From Hydrogenophaga intermedia (GTDB lineage Bacteria; Pseudomonadota; Gammaproteobacteria; Burkholderiales; Burkholderiaceae_C): a DNA stretch of 36,487 nucleotides. The notes under the pieces were generated by a model, which saw nothing but the letters and a program-made list of their open reading frames with translations, was not told where the DNA came from and did not search any database. The position numbers and the translations under genes were made by a program. Positions 1 through 8,888 of the stretch are shown here, in pieces (positions within the stretch are counted from its first letter, which is position 1; the number at the start of each line of letters is the position of its first letter). Location: positions 1 through 36,487 of the forward strand of contig CAMDCY010000011.1 of NCBI GenBank assembly GCA_945890705.1, in the 5' to 3' direction.

Positions 1-123
1 GATTCGGGCTTCTTGGTATTTGCCGTCGTGGTGTTTGTCCATGCCGTGGTTCGAGGCGATGGCCGCCACGCTCACGCCGCTGAGCAACGCAGCCGACAAA
101 ACCCAGATCATTCGTTTGTTCAT
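1..123 (-). CDS. N-terminus of a small exported protein (partial)
   Basis: Only the first 41 codons are present; the gene runs off the left edge. The start at 123 is preceded on the minus strand by AAGGAA, a good ribosome binding site. The N-terminus (MNKRMIWVL, then a small-residue stretch ending in AIAS) looks like a Sec signal peptide. The mature part begins with a His/Asp-rich segment containing HGMDKHHDG. The protein is probably periplasmic and may bind metal, but too little is visible to name a family. It is transcribed divergently from the response regulator at 310, so it may be a target of that two-component system. That link is inference. Confidence 0.6.
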   Translation of the reverse strand, partial: MNKRMIWVLSAALLSGVSVAAIASNHGMDKHHDGKYQEARI

Positions 124-242
124 TTCAGATTCCTTGAAGGTGTGAATCCGCTTTTGGCGGTCTCTGACGGGCGTCAGATGGCTCTATTGAACGGTGTGAG
201 AGGCCAAAACAAGTGTCTGTGTGGATGCTTTTTGCAAGCGCA

Positions 243-254
243 TGTGTCTACACA
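243..254. promoter_or_regulatory. Inverted repeat between the exported-protein gene and the two-component operon
   Basis: TGTGT-CT-ACACA is a 5-base inverted repeat in the 186-base divergent intergenic region (124-309), which has no gene. It could be a binding site for the adjacent response regulator. OmpR-family sites are more often direct repeats, so this is weak. I see no convincing promoter hexamers here. Confidence 0.25.
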
Positions 255-309
255 GGCTGCAGACATGTTTTGATACAAAAATACCGAGTTGGGCTCGTAT
301 GATGGGACC

Positions 310-1047
310 ATGACACCCACCACAGACCACGTTTTGTTGGTCGATGACGACCCCGAAATCCGCCAGTTGACGGCGCAGTACCTCGAGCAAAACGGGCTCC
401 AGTGCAGCACGGCCGCCAGTGGCCGCGAGATGCGCCAACTGTTGCAGTCGCAGCGGGTAGACCTGCTGGTGCTCGATGTGATGATGCCCGGCGAGGACGG
501 CCTGACGATTTGCCGCGACCTGCGCGCCCAAGGTGGCGCCCACAGCGCCTTGCCCATCCTCATGCTCACGGCCCGCACCGACGACGCCGACCGCATCTTG
601 GGGCTGGAGATGGGCGCCGACGATTACTTGGGCAAGCCCTTTGTGCCGCGCGAATTGTTGGCCCGCATCCGCGCCATCCTGCGCCGCGCCCGTGCTTTGC
701 CTGCGAATTTGCAAACCACCCAGAGCCCCAACCGCTGGCGGTTTTCGGGTTACACGCTGGATGCGCTGGTGCGTCAGGTGCGTAACCCCGAGGGCGTGCT
801 CTTGGTGCTGACCTCCGGTGAATACCGTTTGCTGCAGGTCTTGCTCCAACACGCCAACAAGGTGCTCACGCGCGACCAGTTGCTCGAGCTCACCCAAGGC
901 CGCGCAGCCGATGCGTTTGATCGCTCCATCGACCTGCTCATCAGCCGCTTGCGTGTCCGTTTGGGTGAGCCGGCGCGCAGCTTGGGCTTGATCAAAACCG
1001 TGCGCAGCGAAGGCTATGTGCTGGCCACCGAGGTGCTGGCCGAATGA
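310..1047 (+). CDS. OmpR-family response regulator
   Basis: A 245-residue two-component response regulator. The receiver domain (about residues 7-120) has the acidic pocket D12/D13, phospho-acceptor D56 in LVLDVMMP, T87 and K109 in LGKPF. A C-terminal winged helix (about 145-240) is of the OmpR/PhoB type. The ATG at 310 is preferred over an in-frame TTG at 289 because the receiver fold begins a few residues later. Its last four bases overlap the start of the sensor kinase gene, so the two are translationally coupled. The signal is unknown. OmpR and RstA are the nearest named relatives I can suggest. Confidence 0.93.
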   Translation: MTPTTDHVLLVDDDPEIRQLTAQYLEQNGLQCSTAASGREMRQLLQSQRVDLLVLDVMMPGEDGLTICRDLRAQGGAHSALPILMLTARTDDADRILGLEMGADDYLGKPFVPRELLARIRAILRRARALPANLQTTQSPNRWRFSGYTLDALVRQVRNPEGVLLVLTSGEYRLLQVLLQHANKVLTRDQLLELTQGRAADAFDRSIDLLISRLRVRLGEPARSLGLIKTVRSEGYVLATEVLAE

Positions 1048-2444
1048 GCGCGGTGTTGAAAAAGTTGTGGCCGCAAAGCCTGTTCGCCCGCTTGTTGTGG
1101 GTGTGGTTGATGGGCTTGGCCTTGGTGTTGGCCGCCGCCGCATGGCTGGCTTTGGACGAGCGCATGGTGCGCGGTCAAGTGGTGTTTCACGCCAAGGTGA
1201 CACAAGAGCTGGCGGCTTCAGCCGACTGGTTGGACACGCTCACCCCGGATCAGCGCGAGCGCTGGGTGGACGAAGCGCGTCAGCGCCGCGCGCGCTGGCG
1301 GCTTGAGTCGCCCGAGGCTTGGTCGGCAAGCGCCACACCGCTGCCACCCTACCTGCGCACGTTTGAGGTCTATGTGAAAGATGAATTGTCGCAGCGCCAA
1401 CCCCAAGTGCAGCACTTCTTGTCGGTCCGCGATCGCGACGATGACGACGAGGCGCACCACGGCCAGCGTTCGCGCATGCAGACATGGGTGTCCTTGCGCT
1501 TGGCCGATGGCAGCATCGCCTACGCTCGACTCCCTGCGCGCTGGCCAGCGACGGGTGCCTCAGGCATGCATGCCCAAGGGAGTAATACCCCTTGGGGGCT
1601 GGTGGCGCTGACCGTGCTGGTGGGTCTGGCGCTGTTGACCTGGCTGGCGGTGATCTACGCCACACGCCCGCTCAAGCGCATGACACAAGCCGCTTTGGAT
1701 TTGGCTGCCCACCCCAACCGAGCGCCTTTGCCCGACAGCGGCCCCACCGAAGTGCGCCAAGCCGCGCAAGCCTTCAACCACATGCAGCAGCAGCTGCAAC
1801 GCCACATGGCTCAGCAAACCCAGGTCCTCGCCGCGATTGCCCACGACTTGCAAACACCGTTGACACGCTTGCGCCTGAAAACCGAGTGGGTCAGCGACGA
1901 GCCGCTGCGCCAGCGCATGCAAGCAGACCTGAGCGAAATGCAAGACTTGGTGCAAGACGGTTTGGCGCTGGCCCGCAGCTGGCACGCGCAACCGCAGCGC
2001 CAACCGGTGCACCTGAACCAGCTGTTGCAAACCCAGCTCAACGAATGGGAAGACTTGGGCTGGGCGGTGCAAGTGCAGGGCGCGGACAGCGATTGTTTGG
2101 TCAACACTGATGTGGCCGCGCTGCGCCGCGTGCTGGGCAATGTGGTGCACAACGCCATCACCTACGGCCACCGAGCCACCGTCACCTTGGTTTGCCAAGA
2201 CCCCGATCAGATCGAGCACTGGTGCATCGTCGTGGATGACGAAGGGCCGGGCTTGCCCGAATCCGACTTGCAAACGGTGTTGCAGCCGTTTGTGCGCCAA
2301 GAGAGCTCGCGCAACCGACAAACTGGCGGCACCGGCTTGGGCTTGTCGATCGCACTGAACCTGATGACCGCTTTGGGCGGTGGCTTGGTCTTGAGCAACC
2401 AAGCCCAGGGCGGCTTGCGCGTCACCCTCAGCGCACCGCGCTGA
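1044..2444 (+). CDS. EnvZ-type sensor histidine kinase
   Basis: A 466-residue membrane kinase that would phosphorylate the response regulator encoded just upstream. Transmembrane segments lie at about 13-36 and 185-206, bracketing a periplasmic sensor domain of about 150 residues. A HAMP linker follows, then the H-box with H267 in AIAHDLQTPL, an N-box with N370, and ATP-binding boxes DDEGPGLP (398-405) and GTGLGL (429-434). The sensor domain carries an acidic/histidine patch, DDDDEAHHG, at about 132-140, which might contact cations or protons. The gene ends four bases before the convergent E1 gene, with no terminator between them. Confidence 0.93.
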   Translation: MSAVLKKLWPQSLFARLLWVWLMGLALVLAAAAWLALDERMVRGQVVFHAKVTQELAASADWLDTLTPDQRERWVDEARQRRARWRLESPEAWSASATPLPPYLRTFEVYVKDELSQRQPQVQHFLSVRDRDDDDEAHHGQRSRMQTWVSLRLADGSIAYARLPARWPATGASGMHAQGSNTPWGLVALTVLVGLALLTWLAVIYATRPLKRMTQAALDLAAHPNRAPLPDSGPTEVRQAAQAFNHMQQQLQRHMAQQTQVLAAIAHDLQTPLTRLRLKTEWVSDEPLRQRMQADLSEMQDLVQDGLALARSWHAQPQRQPVHLNQLLQTQLNEWEDLGWAVQVQGADSDCLVNTDVAALRRVLGNVVHNAITYGHRATVTLVCQDPDQIEHWCIVVDDEGPGLPESDLQTVLQPFVRQESSRNRQTGGTGLGLSIALNLMTALGGGLVLSNQAQGGLRVTLSAPR

Positions 2445-2448
2445 GCCT

Positions 2449-5055
2449 TCACTTCAGCGCACGCAGCGCCGCTTGCGCGATGCTCTGGGCGTCCACCGCG
2501 AAGAAGCGGCGCAGCGCAGCCCGCGTGTCGCTGCGGCCAAAGCCGTCGGTGCCCAGCGTGGTGTAGCGACGGCCTTCGGGCACGAAGGCGCGCACGCTCT
2601 CGGGCACGGCGCGCACGTAATCGGTGGCGGCGATGATGGGGCCTTGGGTGGCACTCAGCAGTTGCTCCAGATGCCCAGCGCCCTCAGCGCCACCAGCCTC
2701 TTGCGCCATGCCGTCGCGTGCCAACTCACTCCAACTGGTGATGCTCAGCACCTCCACGCCCATGCCTTGCGCAGCCAGTTGCTGCGCGGCCTTGACCACT
2801 TCGGTCAAGATCGCGCCCGAGCCGAGCAAGGTCACTCGCTGGGTCGCATCGCTGGGGCCGTACGCGCCAAATCGGTAGCCCCCGCGCAGCACGTCGGCTT
2901 CCACGCCCGACGGCAAGTCGGGCTGGGCGTAGTTCTCGTTCATCAAGGTGACGTAATAAAACGCGTCGGCTTGCTGCTCGACCATCTCGCGCATGCCCGC
3001 GTCCAAAATTACCGCCAACTCGCCCGCAAAGGCTGGGTCGTAGGCCTTGCAGTTGGGGATGGTGGCCGCCACCAAGTGGCTGCTGCCGTCTTGGTGCTGC
3101 AAGCCCTCACCGCCCAAGGTGGTTCGGCCTGAGGTGGCGCCCAGCAAAAAACCACGGGCCCGCTGATCGGCCGCGGCCCAGATGGCGTCGCCCACGCGCT
3201 GAAAGCCGAACATCGAGTAATAAATGTAGAAGGGCAGCATGGCCAAGCCGTGCACGCTGTAGCTGGTGGCCGCGGCTGTCCAGCTGGCGATAGCGCCCGC
3301 TTCGCTGATGCCTTCTTCCAGGATCTGGCCGTCGGTGGCTTCGCGGTAGCTCAGTACCGAGCCGATGTCTTCGGGCGCATAGCGCTGGCCCACGCTGCTG
3401 TAAATGCCCACCTGTTTGAACAGGTTGGCCATGCCAAACGTGCGCGCCTCGTCGGCCACGATGGGCACGATGCGCGGGCCGAGTTGCGTGTCTTTGAGCA
3501 GGTTGCCCAGCATGCGAACAAAGGCCATGGTGGTGCTCATCTCCTTGCCGTCGGCCTGCAGCGCAAACTGTCCGTAACTGCTGAGGGCAGGCAAAGGCAA
3601 GCGGTCACAAGCGGTCTCGCGCTTGGGCAAGCTGCCACCCAAGCGGGCGCGGTGTTCGCGCAGGTAGCGCATTTCGGCGCTGTCGTCGGCGGGTTTGTAA
3701 AACGCCAAGCCCTTGGCCTGCTCGTCGCTCAGCGGTAAGTCAAAGCGGTTGCGGTAGGCGATGAGGTCTTGCTCGTCGAACTTCTTTTGGCTGTGCGTGG
3801 TCATCTTGCCTTGGCCCGCGCTGCCCATGCCAAAGCCTTTTTTGGTGTGCGCCAAGATCACCGTGGGCTGGCCGCGGTGCGCGGCTGCTGCGGCATACGC
3901 CGCGTAGATCTTGACGATGTCGTGGCCACCGCGCTTGAGCCGGTCGATCTGCTCGTCGGTCATGCCCTGCGCCAGCCGCGTCAGTTCTTCGTTCTGGCCA
4001 AAGAAGTTGTCGCGGTTGTAGCGCCCGTCCTTGGCCGCAAAGGTCTGCATTTGGCCGTCAACTGTGTTGGCAAAAGCGCGCAGCAAAGTGCCCGAGGTGT
4101 CGCGTGCCAGCAGGCCATCCCAGTCGCTGCCCCAGACCAGCTTGATCACGTTCCAACCCGCACCCGCAAACAGCTTTTCCAGCTCGTCGATGATGCGGCC
4201 GTTGCCGCGTACGGGGCCATCGAGCCGCTGCAGATTGCAGTTCACCACCCACACCAGGTTGTCGAGTTTTTCGCGCGCGGCCAAAGTCAAGGCGCTCATG
4301 CTCTCGGGCTCGTCCATCTCGCCGTCGCCAAACACGCCCCACACCTTGCGGCCGCTGCAGTCTTGCAGCTGGCGGTGCGTCAGGTAGCGCATGAAGCGTG
4401 CGTGGTAGATCGAACTGATCGGCCCCAAACCCATCGAGCCGGTTGGGAACTGCCAAAAATCGGGCATCAGCCAAGGGTGCGGGTAGCTCGACAAGCCGCG
4501 TGCGCCGCTGTCCGGTGCGGTGATCTCTTGGCGGTAGTGCATCAGGTCCGCCTCGGTCAGGCGGCCTTCCAGAAACGCGCGGGCGTAAACACCCGGTGCG
4601 CTGTGCGGCTGGAAGAACACCAAGTCACCCTTGTGCTGCTCGGTGCGGGCGTGGAAGAAGTGGTGAAACCCGGTCTCGAACAAATCGGCCACGCTGGCGT
4701 AACTGGCGATGTGCCCACCCAACTCGCCATAGGCTTGGTTGGCGCGTACCACCATGGCCAGCGCGTTCCAACGCATGATGGCCACCAGTCGCTCTTCGGT
4801 GGCCAAGTCGCCGGGGAAGTCGGGCTGGTCTTGCACCGCGATGGTGTTCATGTAGGGCGTGTTCAGCTCGGGCTGCCAGCCCGTGCGCTGCTGCCGCGCC
4901 ACGACGGCCAGCTCGTCCAGAATTTGCCGCGCACGCGCTGGGCCTTGGGTGGCGATGAGGGCCAGCAAAGCCTCGCGCCACTCAGCGGTTTCTTCGGGGT
5001 CGATGTCGGTGTTGCCGAACATCGTTTGCCAATGGGGTTCGATGGGTGCGTTCAT
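2449..5055 (-). CDS. AceE-type homodimeric 2-oxoacid dehydrogenase E1 component
   Basis: An 868-residue thiamine-diphosphate E1 of the large homodimeric AceE family, which decarboxylates a 2-oxoacid and passes the acyl group to an E2 lipoyl domain. The ThDP motif starts at GDGE (243-246) and continues to N272/N274. The ATG at 5055 is chosen over an upstream in-frame start at 5106 because the protein from MNAPIEPHW matches the family N-terminus. No E2 or lipoamide dehydrogenase gene is next to it, unlike the usual aceE-aceF-lpd order. It is divergent from an Lrp regulator. That pairing recalls mdeB/mdeR of Pseudomonas putida, where the E1 prefers 2-oxobutyrate. AceE fold is certain; substrate is open. 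Confidence 0.9.
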   Translation of the reverse strand: MNAPIEPHWQTMFGNTDIDPEETAEWREALLALIATQGPARARQILDELAVVARQQRTGWQPELNTPYMNTIAVQDQPDFPGDLATEERLVAIMRWNALAMVVRANQAYGELGGHIASYASVADLFETGFHHFFHARTEQHKGDLVFFQPHSAPGVYARAFLEGRLTEADLMHYRQEITAPDSGARGLSSYPHPWLMPDFWQFPTGSMGLGPISSIYHARFMRYLTHRQLQDCSGRKVWGVFGDGEMDEPESMSALTLAAREKLDNLVWVVNCNLQRLDGPVRGNGRIIDELEKLFAGAGWNVIKLVWGSDWDGLLARDTSGTLLRAFANTVDGQMQTFAAKDGRYNRDNFFGQNEELTRLAQGMTDEQIDRLKRGGHDIVKIYAAYAAAAAHRGQPTVILAHTKKGFGMGSAGQGKMTTHSQKKFDEQDLIAYRNRFDLPLSDEQAKGLAFYKPADDSAEMRYLREHRARLGGSLPKRETACDRLPLPALSSYGQFALQADGKEMSTTMAFVRMLGNLLKDTQLGPRIVPIVADEARTFGMANLFKQVGIYSSVGQRYAPEDIGSVLSYREATDGQILEEGISEAGAIASWTAAATSYSVHGLAMLPFYIYYSMFGFQRVGDAIWAAADQRARGFLLGATSGRTTLGGEGLQHQDGSSHLVAATIPNCKAYDPAFAGELAVILDAGMREMVEQQADAFYYVTLMNENYAQPDLPSGVEADVLRGGYRFGAYGPSDATQRVTLLGSGAILTEVVKAAQQLAAQGMGVEVLSITSWSELARDGMAQEAGGAEGAGHLEQLLSATQGPIIAATDYVRAVPESVRAFVPEGRRYTTLGTDGFGRSDTRAALRRFFAVDAQSIAQAALRALK

Positions 5056-5104
5056 GCAAGCCACTGTACCGAGCCACACCCCGCATGTGCTGCCTATTTC
5101 AATC

Positions 5105-5119
5105 AATCAAACCATGATT
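5105..5119. promoter_or_regulatory. 15-bp palindrome, candidate Lrp-family operator
   Basis: AATCA-AACCA-TGATT is a 5-base inverted repeat with a 5-base centre, 15 bp in all, the size typical of Lrp/AsnC sites. It lies between the divergent E1 and Lrp genes. Its centre is about 32 bp, or three helical turns, from the centre of the second palindrome at 5131-5157. Binding by the adjacent regulator is inferred. Confidence 0.4.
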
Positions 5120-5130
5120 TAAAGCACAAT

Positions 5131-5157
5131 ATGCCGAAACATTTAGGAATTCGGCAT
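5131..5157. promoter_or_regulatory. Inverted repeat covering the lrp-type gene's ribosome binding site
   Basis: ATGCCGAA (5131-5138) and its exact reverse complement TTCGGCAT (5150-5157) flank an 11-base centre holding the AGGAA ribosome binding site. The right arm abuts the ATG at 5158. The element could be an autoregulatory operator or an RNA hairpin that hides the ribosome binding site; the sequence does not separate these. Confidence 0.45.
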
Positions 5158-5622
5158 ATGAATCTGGATAACGTCGATTTGAAGATACTCGATGAACTGC
5201 AGCGCGACGGCTCGCTCTCCAATGTGGCGCTGGCCAAACGCGTTGGTTTGTCACCGTCCCCTTGTTTGGCCCGCGTCAAGGCGCTGGAGACGGGTGGCGT
5301 GATCCAGCGCTACGTGGCGCTGGCCAGCGCGGCGGCGCTGGGACTGGGCCTGACGGTCTTCATCTCCATCAGCCTCAAGACCCAAAGCAAAGCCAACTTG
5401 GCCGACTTTGAGGCGAACATCGCGCGGCACGACGAAGTGATGGAGTGCTATTTGATGACCGGCGACAGCGACTACCTGCTGCGCGTGGCCGTGCGCGACA
5501 TGGCGGCGCTGGAACGATTCATTCTGGAACAGCTCTCACCGATTCCCGGCGTCGAAAAAATCCGCTCCAGTTTTGCGCTCAAACAGGTGCGCTACAAAAC
5601 GGCCTTACCGCTGGGTTATTGA
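5158..5622 (+). CDS. Lrp/AsnC-family transcriptional regulator
   Basis: A 154-residue regulator with an N-terminal helix-turn-helix (about 5-60, including LDNVDLKILDELQRDG and LSPSPCLARVKAL) and a C-terminal AsnC/RAM ligand-binding domain (about 70-145, with the YLMTGDSDYLLRV signature). The start at 5158 is set by AGGAA eight bases upstream. A further in-frame ATG at 5131 lies in the left arm of a palindrome and has no ribosome binding site. Divergent placement beside the E1 gene suggests that it controls that gene in response to an amino acid or 2-oxoacid, and probably itself through the palindromes between them. Confidence 0.93.
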   Translation: MNLDNVDLKILDELQRDGSLSNVALAKRVGLSPSPCLARVKALETGGVIQRYVALASAAALGLGLTVFISISLKTQSKANLADFEANIARHDEVMECYLMTGDSDYLLRVAVRDMAALERFILEQLSPIPGVEKIRSSFALKQVRYKTALPLGY

Positions 5623-5696
5623 GCGATGTCAAGCCGCCGCGCCGGGAATCGGTCATATTGACAGGCTCCAATCTCAGAAGAAACACAGGGAACCCC

Positions 5697-6965
5697 ATGC
5701 TGCCCAACCGCGATGCTTTGAACAAGCTGCTGCCCACGAACCCCGCGGCCTCGCCATGGCGTCGACGTGCATGGCTGGCCGTTGGCGTGTTGGTGTTGCT
5801 GGCCGCGGCTGGGTGGCTTTGGGGGCGCAGCGCCCAGCCGGTCAAGCCGCAGTACGTCACCGAGCCTTTGGCCCGAGGCGACATCACCCTCACCGTCAGC
5901 GCCAACGGCACCTTGCAGCCCGTGCGCCACGTCAACGTGGGCAGTGAGTTGTCGGGCACGGTGCAAGCCGTGCGCGTGGACGTGAACGACCGCGTCAAGC
6001 GCGGGCAAGTGCTCATCGAGCTGGACCCGGCCAAACTCAAAGACCAGGTGCAGCACGCCCGCGCCGCCTTGGCTTCCGCACAAGCGCAACGCACCCAAGC
6101 CGAGGCCACGGCGCGTGAGGCCAAAGCCCAGCTGGCGCGATTGGAAGAGGTCTTCAAACAATCGCAAGGCGGCATCCCGTCCTTGACCGACATGGACTCG
6201 GCCCGCGCCACCGCCGCGCGCAGCCAAGCCGCGGTGCTCAGCGCCAACGCCGCGGTCGACCAAGCCCAAGCCGCCTTGTCCACCAACAGCACCAACCTGA
6301 GCAAGGCCGCCATCGTCTCGCCCATGGACGGCGTGGTCTTGAGTCGCCAAGTCGACCCCGGCAACGCCGTGGCCGCTTCGCTGCAAGCCGTCACGCTCTT
6401 GACCATCGCGCAAGACCTCCGCGCGATGAAGCTCGAGGTCAATGTGGACGAGGCCGATGTCGGTGTGCTCCAACAAGGCCAAACGGCCAGCTTCACCGTC
6501 AGCAGTTACCCAGGACGGCGTTACCCCGGCACGGTGCAGCGCGTGGCCTATGGCTCCACCAAAACCGACAACGTGGTGACCTACACCACCACCTTGGGTG
6601 TGGACAACAGCGATCTGACGCTGCGCCCCGGCATGACCGCCACCGCCAGCATCGTGGCGGTCGAGCGCCAAGGCGTCTTGCGCGTGCCCAACACCGCCTT
6701 GCGCTTCATGCCCGCCACAGCGTCAGCGACCCCCGCCAGCGGCTCCATCACCAGCAAGTTGATGCCGCGCCCACCGGCGGCTGCGCCCAAAACCGCGCGC
6801 CTCGATCGCCGCGGCGGTGCCCGTCAAATTTGGGTGCTCGACCAAGGCGAGCCGCGCGCCATCGCCGTGACCACAGGCATCAGCGACGGCCGCGTGACCG
6901 AGGTCAGCGGCGAAGGCTTGAGCGAAGGCCTGTTGGTCATCACCGAACAGCGGGCCGCGCCGTGA
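5697..6965 (+). CDS. MacA/HlyD-type periplasmic adaptor (membrane fusion protein)
   Basis: A 422-residue adaptor that should link an inner-membrane MacB-like transporter to an outer-membrane channel. An N-terminal membrane anchor lies at about 21-40, followed by a lipoyl-like half, a long alpha-helical hairpin rich in Ala, Gln and Glu (about 115-195), a second lipoyl half with SPMDGVVLSRQVDPG, and beta-barrel domains. CAGGG upstream supports the ATG at 5697. A proline-rich insert (about 340-370) interrupts the C-terminal domain. The stop overlaps the GTG start of the ATPase gene. No TolC-like gene is present, so a channel encoded elsewhere would have to be shared. Confidence 0.88.
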   Translation: MLPNRDALNKLLPTNPAASPWRRRAWLAVGVLVLLAAAGWLWGRSAQPVKPQYVTEPLARGDITLTVSANGTLQPVRHVNVGSELSGTVQAVRVDVNDRVKRGQVLIELDPAKLKDQVQHARAALASAQAQRTQAEATAREAKAQLARLEEVFKQSQGGIPSLTDMDSARATAARSQAAVLSANAAVDQAQAALSTNSTNLSKAAIVSPMDGVVLSRQVDPGNAVAASLQAVTLLTIAQDLRAMKLEVNVDEADVGVLQQGQTASFTVSSYPGRRYPGTVQRVAYGSTKTDNVVTYTTTLGVDNSDLTLRPGMTATASIVAVERQGVLRVPNTALRFMPATASATPASGSITSKLMPRPPAAAPKTARLDRRGGARQIWVLDQGEPRAIAVTTGISDGRVTEVSGEGLSEGLLVITEQRAAP

Positions 6966-7669
6966 GCGCTGAGCAGGCGAGCGTGCCGCTGTTGTCTTTG
7001 CGTGGCCTGACCAAGGTCTACGGCGCAGGCGACACCGCCTTTCAAGCCTTGGCGGGCGTGGACTTGGACATCGAGGCCGGCGAATTCGTCGCCATCATGG
7101 GGCCGAGTGGCTCGGGCAAGTCCACCGCCATGAACATGCTGGGTTTGTTGGACACGCCCACGGCCGGTGAATACTTGTTTAAGGGCGTGCCGGTCCAAGG
7201 CTTGGGGCGCGACGAGCGGGCTTTGATTCGCCGCCAGTATTTGGGTTTTGTGTTCCAAGGCTTTCATTTGTTGGCCCGCACCAGCGCCTTGGAAAACGTG
7301 GAGTTACCGCTCGTCTACCGCGGCATGCCCTCGGCCCAGCGCCGCGCGCAAGCGCTCCAAGCCTTGGCCGACGTGGGCCTCACCGATTGGGCGAACCGAA
7401 CCCCCGCCGAGTTGTCGGGTGGCCAGCAGCAGCGCGTGGCGATTGCGCGCGCCATGGTGACGCAGCCCCAAATCTTGCTGGCCGACGAGCCCACCGGCAA
7501 TTTGGACACCCAGCGCGGGCACGAAATCATGGAACTCATCCAGCGCCTCAACCGCGAGCAGGGCATCACGGTGTTGATGGTCACGCACGAAAACGATATC
7601 GCTGCGTACGCCCAGCGCACCATCCGGTTTGTGGATGGGCGCATCGCAAAGGACGGTCATGTGGTTTAA
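6962..7669 (+). CDS. MacB/LolD-type ABC transporter ATP-binding protein
   Basis: A 235-residue ATPase of the MacB/LolD/FtsE class. Walker A is GPSGSGKST (47-55), the signature is LSGGQQQR (151-158), Walker B is ILLADEP (171-177), and the switch histidine is H209. Translation most likely starts at the GTG at 6962, which overlaps the adaptor stop (GTGA). An upstream in-frame start at 6830 would add residues that look like out-of-frame adaptor sequence. Its 3' end overlaps the permease gene by 11 bases. It would power a mechanotransmission-type exporter with its neighbours. Confidence 0.93.
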   Translation: MSAEQASVPLLSLRGLTKVYGAGDTAFQALAGVDLDIEAGEFVAIMGPSGSGKSTAMNMLGLLDTPTAGEYLFKGVPVQGLGRDERALIRRQYLGFVFQGFHLLARTSALENVELPLVYRGMPSAQRRAQALQALADVGLTDWANRTPAELSGGQQQRVAIARAMVTQPQILLADEPTGNLDTQRGHEIMELIQRLNREQGITVLMVTHENDIAAYAQRTIRFVDGRIAKDGHVV

Positions 7670-8864
7670 CGCACTGCTCTTGGCTTGGCGCTCCATCACC
7701 CGCAATTGGTTGCGTTCGTCGCTCACAGTCTTGGGCGTGGTGATCGGTGTGGCCGCGGTGGTGACCATGGTCACCGTGGGCAACGGCGCCACGCTGGCCA
7801 TCCAAAACCAAATCACCGGCTTGGGCACCAATTTGTTGCAGGTGCGTGCAGGACAACGTTTTGGCGCGGGCAGCGGCGGCGTGTCGCCTGCGTTCCAAGC
7901 CGCCGACGCCACGGCCTTGGCACAGCAAGCGCCCGGTGTGCAGGCGGTGGCGCCTGAGGCCCGCACCGGCTCGCTGGTGGTGGCCAATGGTCGCAACTGG
8001 TCGAGCAGCATCATCGGCAGCACCAACGACTGGTCTTTGACCAACAACTGGACCATCGCCGACGGCCGTGCGTTCAGCGACGACGAACAGCGCGCGGGCT
8101 CGGCCGTCTGCATCATAGGCGAGACGGTGCGCCGCGAACTGTTTGGCCCGGCATCGCCCATTGGCTCCAACATCCGCGTGCGCCAAGTGCCGTGCGAAGT
8201 GGTGGGCGTCTTGGGCAGCAAAGGCCAAGGCGCGTTTGGCAACGACCAAGACGACTTGGTGTGGATGCCCCTGAACACCTACCAGCGCCGCGTGGCCGGG
8301 CACACCCGCATCAGCACCTTGCAGGTGTCCATGCAAGATGGGGCGGAGCCTGAGGTCGTCAAAGCCGCGCTGCGAGACATCTTGCGCGAACGCCGCAAGC
8401 TCTCAGAAACCGACGAAGACAACTTCAATATTTTGGATACGCGCCAGCTTGGCGAAACCTTGTCGGGCACCACCCGCATCATGACCATGCTGCTCGGTGC
8501 CGTGGCGGCGGTGAGTTTGTTGGTGGGCGGTATCGGCATCATGAACATCATGTTGGTCAGTGTGACCGAGCGCACCCGAGAAATCGGCTTGCGCTTGGCC
8601 ATTGGCGCGCTGGAGCGTGAGGTCTTGCTGCAGTTCTTGATCGAAGCCGTGGTACTCGCGGCTTTGGGCGGTGTGGTGGGCTTGTTGCTGGCTTTGCTGG
8701 CCAGCGTGGGTTTGTCCATGCTCATGAGCATCCCCTTTGTGTTTGGCCTGGGCATCAACCTCATGGCCTTTGCCTTTTCGGCCGCCATCGGTGTGCTGTT
8801 TGGCTTCGTGCCGGCGCGCCGCGCCGCGCGCCTCAACCCCATCGACGCTTTGCGTCACGAGTGA
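7659..8864 (+). CDS. MacB-type ABC transporter permease
   Basis: A 401-residue permease with the MacB/FtsX layout: a first membrane helix (about 18-45), a large periplasmic domain (about 50-265), then three helices (about 275-385) ending in an ARRAARLNPIDALRHE tail typical of the family. In E. coli MacB the ATPase and permease are one polypeptide; here they are separate overlapping genes. The start at 7659 lies inside the end of the ATPase gene, so the two are translationally coupled. The exported substrate could be a macrolide, peptide, siderophore or lipid; nothing here decides. Confidence 0.92.
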   Translation: MWFNALLLAWRSITRNWLRSSLTVLGVVIGVAAVVTMVTVGNGATLAIQNQITGLGTNLLQVRAGQRFGAGSGGVSPAFQAADATALAQQAPGVQAVAPEARTGSLVVANGRNWSSSIIGSTNDWSLTNNWTIADGRAFSDDEQRAGSAVCIIGETVRRELFGPASPIGSNIRVRQVPCEVVGVLGSKGQGAFGNDQDDLVWMPLNTYQRRVAGHTRISTLQVSMQDGAEPEVVKAALRDILRERRKLSETDEDNFNILDTRQLGETLSGTTRIMTMLLGAVAAVSLLVGGIGIMNIMLVSVTERTREIGLRLAIGALEREVLLQFLIEAVVLAALGGVVGLLLALLASVGLSMLMSIPFVFGLGINLMAFAFSAAIGVLFGFVPARRAARLNPIDALRHE

Positions 8865-8888
8865 AGCACCGCGTGCCAGAATGATCCG

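Noticed and set aside
243-254. Strong promoter/operator call for TGTGTCTACACA
   Set aside because: Short arms, and no matching -35/-10 pair; kept only as a low-confidence site.
3769-5622. 617-codon plus-strand open frame that runs antisense to the E1 gene into the Lrp gene
   Set aside because: Only the part after 5158 looks like protein (Lrp). The rest is the shadow of a well-conserved E1 gene in high-GC DNA.
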